NCBI GenBank assembly: GCA_903896545.1
Contig: CAITYF010000051.1
Location: 1 to 64,000 of the forward strand
Length of the DNA: 64,000 bases
Reading direction: 5' to 3'
DNA from: an uncultured Myxococcales bacterium
GTDB taxonomy: Bacteria; Myxococcota_A; UBA9042
Numbering within the stretch: position 1 is the stretch's first letter; every line of letters starts with the position of its first letter. The notes beneath the pieces are model-generated. The model was not told the DNA's origin. It saw only the letters and a program-made list of their open reading frames with translations, and did no database searches. Position numbers and translations under genes: made by a program. Positions 51,649 through 61,078 of the stretch are shown here, piece by piece.

Positions 51649-51993
51649 GGGAAGTGAGGCCTCCGCAGGTTCGTAGCAATAGGCGTATGTTTACAGTAAC
51701 CGGCAGCGATCGCCAAGTGCCCGCGGCCGTCGCCTGCCCGCCCTCGCCCGGAAGGGCGAAACGCGCGCACCGAGCCGTTCGAGCCGCACCGCCGTCCGCC
51801 TCCGCAAGCGCCGTCGCAGACGTGAGCGTTCCGAAATCAACAAGCGCCCTGACTGGGCGCGCGTTAGGTCTTGGGACCGGGAAAAGCACCCCGAACAAAT
51901 TTGCGAGAAGCGCGGGCTCAGGGCCATTGCACGCAAGCCTGGCCTAACGGCGCCGTCAAGCAGTGAATCCGACGCGCGCGGCCGCTCGTTCGC
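51649..51993. other. Intergenic region between SEC-C and DUF4139 genes
   Basis: This 345-bp gap separates two leftward genes. Two short hairpins are visible, TCGCCC / GGGCGA (51744-51759) and GCGCCC / GGGCGC (51844-51860). GTTAGGT at 51863 and CCTAAC at 51943 are in an order opposite to an integron attC site. I see no convincing gene or promoter. Confidence 0.5.
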
Positions 51994-54240
51994 TCACTTC
52001 AACTCAATCTGCCGCAACAACGTCCGCACCTGCTCGTCAATCGCCGCCAGCTTCACCTGGCCTTCTACAAGCTTCTTGGCCACTTCCGCCTGCTTGGTCG
52101 CCGTCGTCGCCAACTGCCCGATCAACTTCTTGCGCAGATCCGCCGCGACCGGACCCAATGGCAGCGAGTCGAGGTTGCCCTGAATGCGCTGTCCGTCCGC
52201 GTCCAGAATCTGCTGCTGCCGCGCGAGCGTCTCCTGTTCGCGTTGCAGTTGCGCGCGCTGCTCTTGCGCCGCCAGAAGCTCGCGGATGGGCCCCGCGACC
52301 GCGTCCACGAGGTTCTTGCCCTGCAAGTAGTAGCGGAACGCGTCCAGCACTTGCGACGTCAGGCCCATCTCCACCATTTCAATCGGCGTCTCCTGCACCA
52401 GCTTGGCCTCGGCCTTGCCCTTGGCGGGAATTTCCACCGGTAGGTAGACGTCCGAGCCCGCACGCACCAGATCCTTGGGCGGATCGGCCAGATCCATGCC
52501 GGAAAACAGCGGCAGCTTGATGTACGCGAGGCTCGGCTTGTCGCGGTTGGACTCCAGCTTGACCGTGCGGGTCGCCACGCGCTTGCCCTGAATCGTGATG
52601 CGCCCGTCGATGATCTTGGCCAGATGCAGCTGGTCGACGCGCGCGTCCTGTTGCAGGTTCAGCGCGAAGCCGCCTTCCTTGGCGTACGGCACGAAGGCGG
52701 TCTCGTCCTTGGCCACGCGACCGATGAAGCCTTCGCCGGCAAACGTGTCGTCGACGTAGAGCGTGATGGGGCCGCCTTCAATCGTGGAATCCTTGCCGTT
52801 CTTCAACATGACGGCGCGAAACGGCGACTCGCCGGATTGCGGGTCGCGAAACAGGAAGATGTCCTTGCCATCGATCTTGCGCGAGACGATGTTGATGAGC
52901 GCGGCGGAGCGATCCGGTACTGTGATCGGCGTGGTCGCCTCGTACGCGTAGAGCGCGCCGACTTCGCGACCTTGCACCAGGGCCTGGGCTGAGCGCTGCA
53001 TGGCGTCCCGCCGCGACTGTTCCTGCTGGCGGCGTGCCTGATCCTGCGCCTGCGCGCGTTGTGCCTGCATTCGCGAAGCGTTGGCCATCGCCTGATCGCG
53101 CGCGACGACTTCGCCTTCCTCGTCACCCGCGTCCATGAACATCTTGGTCGCTGCCGATGGCGCAAATGCCCCAGCGACGCTCCGCTTCGCCACGGAATCC
53201 CGGGCATTGCGGCGGTTACCCTTTACGCGTTCCATTGAGCCGCCGCCAGAACCGCTCGCAGCCTCCAGGCGGACGCCGCCGCCATACTCAGCGGCCGCAG
53301 GTGCCGGCGGTGGCGCAGGTGCATAGCCGACGTCTGGCTCAGGCGGTGCTTCGGCGACGTCGGGCAGGCGCGACGACAAATCCGGACGCTCGACGTTATG
53401 CGGCGTGTGTAGATTGTACTTGAACGACAGCGGCGACCCGACGACCAGCGTCAGGTTCACGTCATTCCACGGCTCGCCCGACACGTTGTCGACGACCGCC
53501 CAGCCTTGCAGTTGAATCCCTTTGCCCGCTTCCACCCACGCGCGGTACGCCGGCCGCCACACCGGCACTTCGTGGATGTAGCTGATGATGAGGTCGTGGC
53601 TCTCATCGCCCGCGAGCCGCACCGTCACGCTCACCGGCTTCCAGGCACCATCGGACTTGGAAATGTCCAGCGACTGCTGCAAACCAACGGACAGGGTTTT
53701 GTCGCCAATGGTCAGCCGCGTGATCTTGCTCACCGCGATGTTCTGCAGCTGATCCTCGTTGGCCATCAGCGTCAGCATCGGCTCGGAGCTCACCTGCTCA
53801 CCGCCGGCGTTCACGTAATGCCGCTGCGTCGTTTCCACGCCGACGACGCGCCCGTGCATCGAGCCTTCATCGCTGTCGATCTCGACTTCCGCGCCGCGCA
53901 GCACCGCGAGCAGGCCCAGCATTCCCGTCGCGTTCCGCACCTGCGGCGGCAATTCCTGCGCCAAGCGATCGCCCGACCGTTCCACCGGCAGCGACGCCGA
54001 CGACGGCGTGCCGCCCGACAGATCCAGGACCGACAGCGACTTCAGGACGTCGTTCACCTGATCGGGCCGCACGCGCAGTTCGACTTCCTTGCCGTGCAGC
54101 TTGCCGCGCCGCTCAAAATAGCCGACGCCGTTTTGGTAGAGCACGACCTTGGTCACGGGCAATTCGCGCTTGGGTTCGACCATTTGTTGCATGGGAATGC
54201 AAGCGGGCAGGCCAAGAGCGAGCAGAGCGAGGCGGCGCAT
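51994..54240 (-). CDS. DUF4139 lipoprotein with coiled-coil segments
   Basis: The product is 748 residues. GGAG lies upstream of the ATG. A short hydrophobic leader ends LPAC, giving a probable lipid Cys14; Pro at -2 makes the lipobox imperfect. The opening VTKVVLYQNGVGYFERRGKLHGKEVELRV and later VPVWRPAYRAWVE match the DUF4139 type, whose function is unknown. Between about 330 and 410 there is a Gln/Arg-rich heptad segment (MQAQRAQAQDQARRQQEQSRRD), and another near the C-terminus. A Gly/Pro/Ala-rich linker precedes the first. Likely a surface or periplasmic assembly protein. It lies after a transporter gene transcribed the same way. Confidence 0.78.
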   Translation of the reverse strand: MRRLALLALGLPACIPMQQMVEPKRELPVTKVVLYQNGVGYFERRGKLHGKEVELRVRPDQVNDVLKSLSVLDLSGGTPSSASLPVERSGDRLAQELPPQVRNATGMLGLLAVLRGAEVEIDSDEGSMHGRVVGVETTQRHYVNAGGEQVSSEPMLTLMANEDQLQNIAVSKITRLTIGDKTLSVGLQQSLDISKSDGAWKPVSVTVRLAGDESHDLIISYIHEVPVWRPAYRAWVEAGKGIQLQGWAVVDNVSGEPWNDVNLTLVVGSPLSFKYNLHTPHNVERPDLSSRLPDVAEAPPEPDVGYAPAPPPAPAAAEYGGGVRLEAASGSGGGSMERVKGNRRNARDSVAKRSVAGAFAPSAATKMFMDAGDEEGEVVARDQAMANASRMQAQRAQAQDQARRQQEQSRRDAMQRSAQALVQGREVGALYAYEATTPITVPDRSAALINIVSRKIDGKDIFLFRDPQSGESPFRAVMLKNGKDSTIEGGPITLYVDDTFAGEGFIGRVAKDETAFVPYAKEGGFALNLQQDARVDQLHLAKIIDGRITIQGKRVATRTVKLESNRDKPSLAYIKLPLFSGMDLADPPKDLVRAGSDVYLPVEIPAKGKAEAKLVQETPIEMVEMGLTSQVLDAFRYYLQGKNLVDAVAGPIRELLAAQEQRAQLQREQETLARQQQILDADGQRIQGNLDSLPLGPVAADLRKKLIGQLATTATKQAEVAKKLVEGQVKLAAIDEQVRTLLRQIELK

Positions 54241-54305
54241 GGGGACTCCAAGTCGCGCGGGCGAGGGCGCGTGCAGTGGAGTGTAAACCTGTGTGGCGTT
54301 GTGGG

Positions 54306-55583
54306 CTACATATCCGAAGCGCCGCGCGAATTGCGCCAGACGATTGCGCCCACACACGCGGCGGTGAAGACCGCGGACCCCAAAAGCGTGGCCAAAATGG
54401 GCGTGATGGAACCGTGGGCGCTGTCGTACATCTTGCCGATCACGAGTTCTTGGACGACCGAGCCGGCCGAGCCGATGCCCGAAATGATGCCGGACGCGCG
54501 AACCGCACCGCGGCCGCCGCCAACGTCCATCGCGCCCGCGCCGGTCAGAAGCGCGTCGGGGCCGTAAAGCGTGAAGCCGATGAGGCCGATGGACACGGCG
54601 AAGCCCGTGACGCTCTGCGCGCCGATGGTGAAGAGGAGCAAAGTGGCCGCGCAGACGCCGAGCACCATGATGAAGCTGACAAGGGCGCGGCGGCCGTGGA
54701 ACAGCTTGTCCGACAGCCAGCCGGTCGCGACGACGCCGACGATGCCGCAGAGGTCAAAAAGTGTGGAAACGTAGCCGGCGTCGTCGCCCTTCAAGTGCAG
54801 GTTCTTCTCGAGGAAGAAGGGTGCCCAGCTCCACAGCGCGTAGCGGATGAACTTCATCCCGAAGTAGGCGAACCCGATCAGGAGGACGGTAGTCCACGTG
54901 TTGCGCGACCACTTGGGTGTCGCGTTTCCGCCACTGCTTGCGGGATTCTCGTCGTCGACGATGCCGGGTAAGCCAACGTCTTCGGGGCGATTGCGCTGCC
55001 AGAGGAAGACGACGATGCCGACGCCGGCGAGGACCAGAGCGCCCGACCAGAACGCGAAGCGAAAGCCGTGGCGCGGCAACATCCACGCGGCAAACGCGGC
55101 CGCGGCGACGCCTCCGACCTGGAAGTTGGTCGCCCACACGCCCATGACCGTGCCGCGCTCCTCGCGCCGGAACCACGCCGCCATCGTGCCGATGCTGTTG
55201 GACCAGCCGGTGGCTTGGGCGACGCCGTTGACGAACATCAGCGCGATGAACCAGAGCAGGCTGTCGGTGAAGCCGAACGCGATGCTGCACGCGATGCTGA
55301 GCGTGATGCCACCCAGCAACATCTTGCGCGGACCCAAGCGCGGTCCGATGGCGCCGGATGTAAACTGTCCGAGCGTGTAGGCCAGGAGGTAGGCGGCGTA
55401 GACCGCGGCGAGGTCGGTTGCTTGCCAGTGCAACTCGCGGCCGATTTCCGCCTTGGCGATGGAGTAGGGGCGACGGCAGAAGTAGTAGCCCGCGTAGCAG
55501 AGCCACGTGCTGACGAAGATGCGCCAGCGCCAAGAACGGAGCGCAGGCGGGAGCGGGCTGAGTGTGGAGGCGGCGGTCGTCAC
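54306..55583 (-). CDS. OPA-type MFS transporter, GlpT/UhpC-like
   Basis: The product is 425 residues with twelve predicted helices. The start CYAGYYFCRRPYSIAKAEI, GVAQATGWSNSIGTMAAWFRREERG and the WLSDKLFHGRRAL loop are typical of the organophosphate:phosphate antiporters. The GTG start at 55583 is inferred since a longer frame reads through the tRNA region. No Shine-Dalgarno is obvious. The substrate is probably a phosphate ester such as glycerol-3-phosphate, but this is not certain. It ends 65 bp before the DUF4139 gene. Confidence 0.85.
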   Translation of the reverse strand: MTTAASTLSPLPPALRSWRWRIFVSTWLCYAGYYFCRRPYSIAKAEIGRELHWQATDLAAVYAAYLLAYTLGQFTSGAIGPRLGPRKMLLGGITLSIACSIAFGFTDSLLWFIALMFVNGVAQATGWSNSIGTMAAWFRREERGTVMGVWATNFQVGGVAAAAFAAWMLPRHGFRFAFWSGALVLAGVGIVVFLWQRNRPEDVGLPGIVDDENPASSGGNATPKWSRNTWTTVLLIGFAYFGMKFIRYALWSWAPFFLEKNLHLKGDDAGYVSTLFDLCGIVGVVATGWLSDKLFHGRRALVSFIMVLGVCAATLLLFTIGAQSVTGFAVSIGLIGFTLYGPDALLTGAGAMDVGGGRGAVRASGIISGIGSAGSVVQELVIGKMYDSAHGSITPILATLLGSAVFTAACVGAIVWRNSRGASDM

Positions 55584-55640
55584 GCAGTCGATTCTGAACG
55601 AGCATGCGCAAAAGCGACAGCGCCGCGAGGCACACGCGAC

Positions 55641-55671
55641 AAAAACGCCAAAGGCCCCGTGAGGGGCCTTT
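55641..55671 (-). terminator. Intrinsic terminator of tRNA-Ala
   Basis: A perfect hairpin, arms AAAGGCCCC / GGGGCCTTT with a GTGA loop (55650-55671), is followed on the minus strand by GGCGTTTTTG, a short U-rich tract. It lies 35 nt beyond the tRNA 3' end and is the expected terminator for the tRNA transcript. Confidence 0.85.
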
Positions 55672-55705
55672 GAGGCAAGCGATAAAGCTTCAAGGTTCGG
55701 GTGCT

Positions 55706-55781
55706 TGGTGGAGCCAATGGGGATCGAACCCATGACCCCCTGAATGCCATTCAGGTACTCTCCCAGCTGAGCTATGACCCC
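55706..55781 (-). tRNA. tRNA-Ala(GGC)
   Basis: The 76-nt cloverleaf reads GGGGTCATAGC at the 5' end and ends in CCA, encoded. The anticodon stem CCTGA / TCAGG holds the loop ATGGCAT, anticodon GGC for alanine. The acceptor has G3 opposite U70, the alanine identity pair. TTCGATC in the T-loop is canonical. A promoter and a terminator flank it closely, so it is a one-gene transcription unit. Confidence 0.95.
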
Positions 55782-55828
55782 GATGTACCAGAACCTTGGC
55801 CAAGCGCACGCGGCGTTTGACGGCCAAG

Positions 55829-55857
55829 ATGGTAGCAAGGTCACGCTCTCGTTGCAA
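55829..55857 (-). promoter_or_regulatory. Sigma-70 promoter of tRNA-Ala
   Basis: On the minus strand TTGCAA (55852-55857) and TACCAT (55829-55834) are separated by 17 bp. The start would fall near 55822, leaving about 40 nt of leader before the mature tRNA. It sits just after the stop of the mosaic lipoprotein gene. Confidence 0.5.
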
Positions 55858-55862
55858 GAGGC

Positions 55863-58800
55863 TCATTTCACGCAGCGCACGCGGAAGCTGTTGGTGTTGG
55901 TGCTGCCTTCCGACTTGCCTTCGCTGAAATAAACGCTCCAAATTTCGGAGGTTGAGCCGCCTGCGCCGGGCGTTGCCCAGAACCAGTCCGAAGGCGTGTT
56001 GGGAAAGATCGTGCTGTTGATGGCGGGGCCGCTGACGGTGCGATCGATGATCGTGCGGAGCTCGACGATGGTGGGGACGCGCCAGTCGGTTTCGCCGTTC
56101 ACCAAGAGCGCGCCGCAGTAGGTGGGGCCAGCAGGTGACGGGATCGCCGGGCTGAAATCCTGCTGCCACTTGAGTCCGGTCCACGCGTCGATCACGATCC
56201 CATTGGCGGCGGTGAACCGCGGCTTGGGTGGCGTGGCCGTGGTGCCGCGCACGCAGCGCACGTGGTTCATCGTCGTCATCTGCGCGGGCTGCTGCGTGCC
56301 GATGACAAAACTCACGCTCCACGCGTTGCCGGTGCCGTTCGCCAGAGGCGTCGCGCTCCAATACGCCAGCGTCACGTTGGTCTGCAGCAAGTTTGACGTC
56401 GCCGGATTGGACTTGGTGAAGTCGATGAGCGTGTTGAGCTCCGCCAAGGTCGGCAAGCGCCAGTCGGTTTGACCGCCGAGGTTCAACGCGACGCACTTCA
56501 GCACGGCGTCGTTCCAGTTGGCCTTGTCGTTCGCCGGGCTGGGCTGTTGCCACGTCAGGCCCGTGGCGTCGTCCGCGACCATGCCGCCGCCGATGTCGGT
56601 CAGGCTGGCGAGGGAGAGCGGCGAGGCGCCCCAAACGGGGATGTCGGCCGCGCAGACGGTCCCTGCGCCACTTGGCGTGCTCACGTAACCGGGCGAACAC
56701 GTGCAAGCGCCGCTGCTACAGACCGCACCGTAGCCGCAAGCAGTGCCGTCAGCCATGTCGGTGTGGAAGCAGCCGTTCTGGCTGAAGTCGCAGATGTCCG
56801 CGGTGCAAGGGTTGCTGTCGTCGCAGTCGCTGAGGTTCAAGCCGACGCACGTGCCGGAAGCCGCGCACGTCGCGTTGCCCCAGAGATCGGTGCGCGCAAG
56901 TCGCACGTTGCCGTTGACGATGCTGGAGAACGCGAAGCCGTCCATGAGCGCGATCGCTGACGCATCCGCCGCTGCCGTCTGGTGCGTCCAAAGTTGGTTC
57001 CCATCGACGTCGGTGCGCATCTGAAAGCTCGGAATTGCGCCGCCCGTCAGCAGAAGCCCGTTGGGGAGCGCGAGCAGCGCCGTGGGTGCGAGCACGCCCG
57101 CGTAGCCGCGCGCCCAGAGCAAGGTGCCGTCCAGACTCATGGATGCGATCCCCGTCGCTGTCCCCACCGCGAAGCCATCCGCCTGAACCGCCAACGGCAC
57201 GACGCTGCCCGCGTTCAGCGTGTCCAGCGCTTGCTCCCAAACGCCATTCCCGGCTTCATCCGTCCGCGCCAGCCAAATCTTCTCCGCGCTGCCCGGCGTC
57301 GCGATGGTGCCTGCGACGACACAACCGCCGGGAATCGCCGCCACGCGGTGCGCCACGCGCGCCTTGCCCCCGCCGTTCCAGGTCTTCTGCCACTGCTGAT
57401 CGCCCGTCAGCGAGGTCTTGATGAGCATCGCGTCTGGCGTCGCCGTGCCGTTGCTCCGCGTCAGTCCGGCGAGCACGTAGCCGTCGTTGACCGCAACAAG
57501 TCCGTTGACCCACTCGTCCGCCGACGTGCCCAATTCCGCGAAGACCGTCTGCGTGCCCAACGCGTCGGTGACGAGGAGGAACGGGTTTTCCTGATTGCTG
57601 TCCGACGCGACCGATCCCGCCACCGCGTAGCCCGCGCCCGCGTTGACGACCGCCGCGACTTGTCCTGCGTACGAACCGAGGCTGAACGTCTTGTCCCAGA
57701 GCACCGCGCCCGTCGCGTCCGTGTGCAGCAAGCGGGCGTTGCCCGGATACGCGCCTTTGGTCGTCGCGGTGACGGTGAACCCGCCGCCGCCGGTGGTGAC
57801 CGCTGCAACCGCCGAATTGCCGCCGTTGGTGGTGATGACCTTGTCAAAAAGCTTGTCGCCGCCGCCGCCGCACGATCCAGCGTTACACGTCTGCGCGGCG
57901 ATGCACGCTTGACCATCGCTGCAATCGGAGCCGTTCGCCAGGTCCTTCCACCAGCAGCCCGCCGTGCCCTGGCCGCAGAGGTCGGCGGAGCAGGCGTTGC
58001 CGTCTTCGCAGTCGTTGGTGAAGCCGGCGCACGGACCGGAAGCGGCGCAGGTGGCGTTGCCCCAGAGGTCGGTGACTTGGAGCCAGGCGCCGGTGCTGCC
58101 TGCCTTGTCGATGGCCCCGCCCGCCAGCCAAAGTCGATTCTCGTGGGCAACGACGGCTCCGCCGAATCCGCTGCCGAACGTGACGCTGTACGTCGTATTG
58201 CCCCACGCATCCAAGCGCACCAAGCTCGTGAGGTTTACCCCGCCGACGTCCTGACTGTCACCGGTTGCGGCGAAGCCGTCGCCCACGGCGCTGATACTTC
58301 GGAAACCATTTTGCACGACGCTCCACGTGCGGTCCCAGAGCACGTTGCCGTCGTCGTCGACGCGCACGAGCCAGGCGGACTGTCCGTTCGCGCCTTTGCC
58401 ATACCCGCCAGCGAGGTAACCGCCAGTCGTGGACAATCCGGTGAGGAACGAGTCGTCGCCGTCGCTCGCGCCATAGGTCCGCTGCCACAACGTGTTGCCG
58501 TCGTTGTCCAGTCGGGTGATCAGGCCGTCGAGTTGGACGTTGGAATTCGTCCCGATCGCGACGAACCCGCCGTTTGCAGCGCTCACCGAGACGAAATACT
58601 GATCGAACTTCGAGGCGACCGTATGCGACCAGCTCACTTTGCCTGCGGCGTCGACGCGCACGACAACGCCGCGCATACCGGGACTTGTCGTGTTGCCGAC
58701 CGCGACAAAACCATCGCCATCGACAGCGACGTCTGCCAAGAATGCTTCTCCGTTGTTCGAGAACAGCGTGCTCCACACTTGCTTGCCGGCCAAGTCGACT

Positions 58801-59843
58801 TTCACCAGCCAAGCCTGACTGAGGCCCGGTGTTTCCGAGGCGTTCGTTCCCACGACGACGTACCCATCTGTGACGCCGACGACGCCTTGCGCGGAGCCCG
58901 AACCGGGTTTGCCGTAGACGTTATCCCAGACGACGACGCCGTTCTTGTCGGTCTTGCGCACCCAGAAGTCCGATTTGTACGTGTTCGGCGCGAAGTTCGC
59001 GTACTTCGCCCCGACAGCGATCGCCCCATCGCTGACCGGCAACACCGCGTTGAAGACATCACCGTTTGCTCCCACGGTCTTCGTCCACAACCCCTCGCTC
59101 CCCGTGCACGTCGTCTGCACGCACACGTCGCCCACCGTGCACGCGTTCCCGTCGTCGCACGTCGTGCCGGCTTTCACCACCGTGTTCACGCAGCCCATCG
59201 ACGCGTTGCAGCTGTCGTTCGTACACACGTTGCCGTCGTCACACGACTTCGTCGCGCCGGTGCAGACGCCGCCCAGGCACGCGTCGTTCTCGGTGCATTT
59301 CTTGCCGTCGTCGCACGCCCATCCGTCGACTTTGCTGCTGGCCACACACTTGCCGGTCGCCGAGTCGCACTTTTGCGTCGCGCACGGCAGTTCCTCGCAA
59401 GCGACGCCTGCGCACAAATCCGCGTCTGGAGCGTCCATTTCCGCGTCAAACGTGTCTGAAACATCTGCTTCAACGTCAGAAGAAGCTACTTCTGCGTCCA
59501 AAGTATCTTCGTTGGCGTCCGAGGAGCCTGTGTCCGCATCCGCGGAATCTTCCACGGCGTCAGAAGAACCTGCTTCTGCGTCCAAAGAAGTTTCTTCTGC
59601 GTCCAAAGAAGCGCCGTCGCCTGCCGTGGAATCTATTTTTGTGTCCAAATCTGCGGAATCGACGTCAAAAACCGCCAAATCACCCAAAACCGTGTCAGTG
59701 CCTGCGTCCTCGGCATCCAGCGCGTCCACGGCGGCATCGGCGCCTGCGTCGGCGGCGTCGGTGGGAAAGGCGTCCTTGGGCGGCACGGGAATCGTGCACG
59801 CGGTCGCAAAAACGGCACAGAGGAAGAGCGCGCGTGCTTGCAT
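55863..59843 (-). CDS. Mosaic surface lipoprotein: CTDC repeats, beta-propeller-like and DUF1566 domains
   Basis: The product is 1326 residues. The leader ends in FATAC (Cys16, weak lipobox). Residues 20-145 are a low-complexity Asp/Ala/Ser linker. Around 145-250 lie CTDC-like Cys repeats, then two long stretches of repeating strands with GGF/GDG and LVRVDDDGNVLWDRTW-type units, consistent with two beta-propellers. CTDC units also occur between and after them. The C-terminus holds two DUF1566/Lcl-type modules, each with a tdWRLPTLAEL-like motif. It should be exposed at the cell surface and bind glycans or proteins. It overlaps the upstream TPR gene by 1 nt (TAATG). Cleavage and localisation are unproven. 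Confidence 0.82.
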   Translation of the reverse strand: MQARALFLCAVFATACTIPVPPKDAFPTDAADAGADAAVDALDAEDAGTDTVLGDLAVFDVDSADLDTKIDSTAGDGASLDAEETSLDAEAGSSDAVEDSADADTGSSDANEDTLDAEVASSDVEADVSDTFDAEMDAPDADLCAGVACEELPCATQKCDSATGKCVASSKVDGWACDDGKKCTENDACLGGVCTGATKSCDDGNVCTNDSCNASMGCVNTVVKAGTTCDDGNACTVGDVCVQTTCTGSEGLWTKTVGANGDVFNAVLPVSDGAIAVGAKYANFAPNTYKSDFWVRKTDKNGVVVWDNVYGKPGSGSAQGVVGVTDGYVVVGTNASETPGLSQAWLVKVDLAGKQVWSTLFSNNGEAFLADVAVDGDGFVAVGNTTSPGMRGVVVRVDAAGKVSWSHTVASKFDQYFVSVSAANGGFVAIGTNSNVQLDGLITRLDNDGNTLWQRTYGASDGDDSFLTGLSTTGGYLAGGYGKGANGQSAWLVRVDDDGNVLWDRTWSVVQNGFRSISAVGDGFAATGDSQDVGGVNLTSLVRLDAWGNTTYSVTFGSGFGGAVVAHENRLWLAGGAIDKAGSTGAWLQVTDLWGNATCAASGPCAGFTNDCEDGNACSADLCGQGTAGCWWKDLANGSDCSDGQACIAAQTCNAGSCGGGGDKLFDKVITTNGGNSAVAAVTTGGGGFTVTATTKGAYPGNARLLHTDATGAVLWDKTFSLGSYAGQVAAVVNAGAGYAVAGSVASDSNQENPFLLVTDALGTQTVFAELGTSADEWVNGLVAVNDGYVLAGLTRSNGTATPDAMLIKTSLTGDQQWQKTWNGGGKARVAHRVAAIPGGCVVAGTIATPGSAEKIWLARTDEAGNGVWEQALDTLNAGSVVPLAVQADGFAVGTATGIASMSLDGTLLWARGYAGVLAPTALLALPNGLLLTGGAIPSFQMRTDVDGNQLWTHQTAAADASAIALMDGFAFSSIVNGNVRLARTDLWGNATCAASGTCVGLNLSDCDDSNPCTADICDFSQNGCFHTDMADGTACGYGAVCSSGACTCSPGYVSTPSGAGTVCAADIPVWGASPLSLASLTDIGGGMVADDATGLTWQQPSPANDKANWNDAVLKCVALNLGGQTDWRLPTLAELNTLIDFTKSNPATSNLLQTNVTLAYWSATPLANGTGNAWSVSFVIGTQQPAQMTTMNHVRCVRGTTATPPKPRFTAANGIVIDAWTGLKWQQDFSPAIPSPAGPTYCGALLVNGETDWRVPTIVELRTIIDRTVSGPAINSTIFPNTPSDWFWATPGAGGSTSEIWSVYFSEGKSEGSTNTNSFRVRCVK

Positions 59844-60946
59844 TAGAACCGCCCCGCGAGCGCAAAACCGCCCACATTCGGCACCAAGGAGACCTGCGCG
59901 TTGCCCGACGTCGCCAGCAGGTACGAGCCCACGCCGACCGTCGCCACGCCCACGCCCAGCAGCGCCCAGCCCGAACTTTGCAGCGTGCCAATCGACTGCG
60001 CGCGGCTCGTCGCGTCGTCAAACGTCACGCTGCCGTGGACCACTTGCCCGTCGTAGTTCAGATCCGCGTTGAACTGGCTTTCCTGCATCTTGCCCACGAT
60101 CAGGAGCACCGCGCCCGTCACCGCGACCACGCCGCCCGCGCTCAGCGTCCAAATGCCTGCCGTGCGTCGCGCATTGGGCTTCTCTTTCGGCGGCGGTAGC
60201 GTGAATGTCTTGTTGGGCCTCACCAGCAGTTCCGGCTTCGTCTCGACCGGCTGCGGCTTCTGTTCAACCGGTTCCGGCGGCTTCTCAACCGGCGCCACAA
60301 CCACGCGTTTCCCCGCCAGCGCGTCCAGCATCGCTTGCGCCTCGGCGCGATCCGGGGCGTTGCCCGGCGCGCGTCCCAAGTATTCTTTCAGCCACGTCGT
60401 CGCTTGCTGGTGATCCTCGCTCTCCTTCGCCGCGCGCGCCGCCTTCAGCAGAATCGCCAGCCGATCCTCGCGCAGGCGCCACGCTTCACCGTAGGCCGCC
60501 GCTGCCACGCTCCACTCGCCGCGTTTTGCCGACCGATCACCCGCCTGAACCTTTTCATCTGACCGCACGCCGTCGAATTCAGTCAGGTAGACCTTGGCCT
60601 TGGCCACGCGCGTCGGATCGGCGTTTTCCATGGCGACAAACTGCCGGTAGTGCTCCTCAGCGCGCTCGCGTTGCCCCGCCGATTGCTCCGCGCGTGCTGC
60701 ACCGTAGAGGTAATTCGGCTCGGACGCGTCGGTATGCCACGCCTCCAGGTACGCCGCGGCCGCGCGATCCATGTCGCCCGCTTCAAAGGCCTTCGCCGCT
60801 TGTTGGGCCAGCGCCACCGCGGTCTTCTTGCCGTCAATCGCCCAGGCAGGCAACGCGAGAGCCACCAACAGCACGATCAGCAGCGCGCGCAAACGCCGCA
60901 GAATCCGCAGCGGATTTTCATTCGTTCGCTGCTGGTTGTGCGGCAT
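59843..60946 (-). CDS. Secreted TPR-like protein with C-terminal membrane helices
   Basis: The product is 367 residues. A hydrophobic signal (LLIVLLVALALPAWA, about 23-37) leads to two helical TPR-like blocks (about 50-110 and 130-200). A Pro/Glu/Val/Lys stretch (about 215-250) precedes two hydrophobic segments, TLSAGGVVAVTGAVLLIVG and a second near 330. The TPRs should be periplasmic. Such proteins often sit with surface lipoproteins in myxobacteria. The ATG at 60946 is provisional, with an upstream in-frame GTG at 60955. It overlaps the mosaic lipoprotein gene and probably helps export or display it, which is inference. Confidence 0.72.
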   Translation of the reverse strand: MPHNQQRTNENPLRILRRLRALLIVLLVALALPAWAIDGKKTAVALAQQAAKAFEAGDMDRAAAAYLEAWHTDASEPNYLYGAARAEQSAGQRERAEEHYRQFVAMENADPTRVAKAKVYLTEFDGVRSDEKVQAGDRSAKRGEWSVAAAAYGEAWRLREDRLAILLKAARAAKESEDHQQATTWLKEYLGRAPGNAPDRAEAQAMLDALAGKRVVVAPVEKPPEPVEQKPQPVETKPELLVRPNKTFTLPPPKEKPNARRTAGIWTLSAGGVVAVTGAVLLIVGKMQESQFNADLNYDGQVVHGSVTFDDATSRAQSIGTLQSSGWALLGVGVATVGVGSYLLATSGNAQVSLVPNVGGFALAGRF

Positions 60947-61078
60947 TGGACTCACGCAGGCAGTCTAGGGCTCGCCGCGCGGCAACGTCAACGGAAGAAC
61001 GCGGTTGACGTTGCTGCCCCGCTTCCTTACGCTGCAAAGGCGACGTCGCCCCCCAGTCGACTGCAAAGACAATTCAGC

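Noticed and set aside
51863-51948. Integron attC site (GTTAGGT ... CCTAAC)
   Set aside because: The core order is reversed relative to attC and no integrase or cassette array is present.
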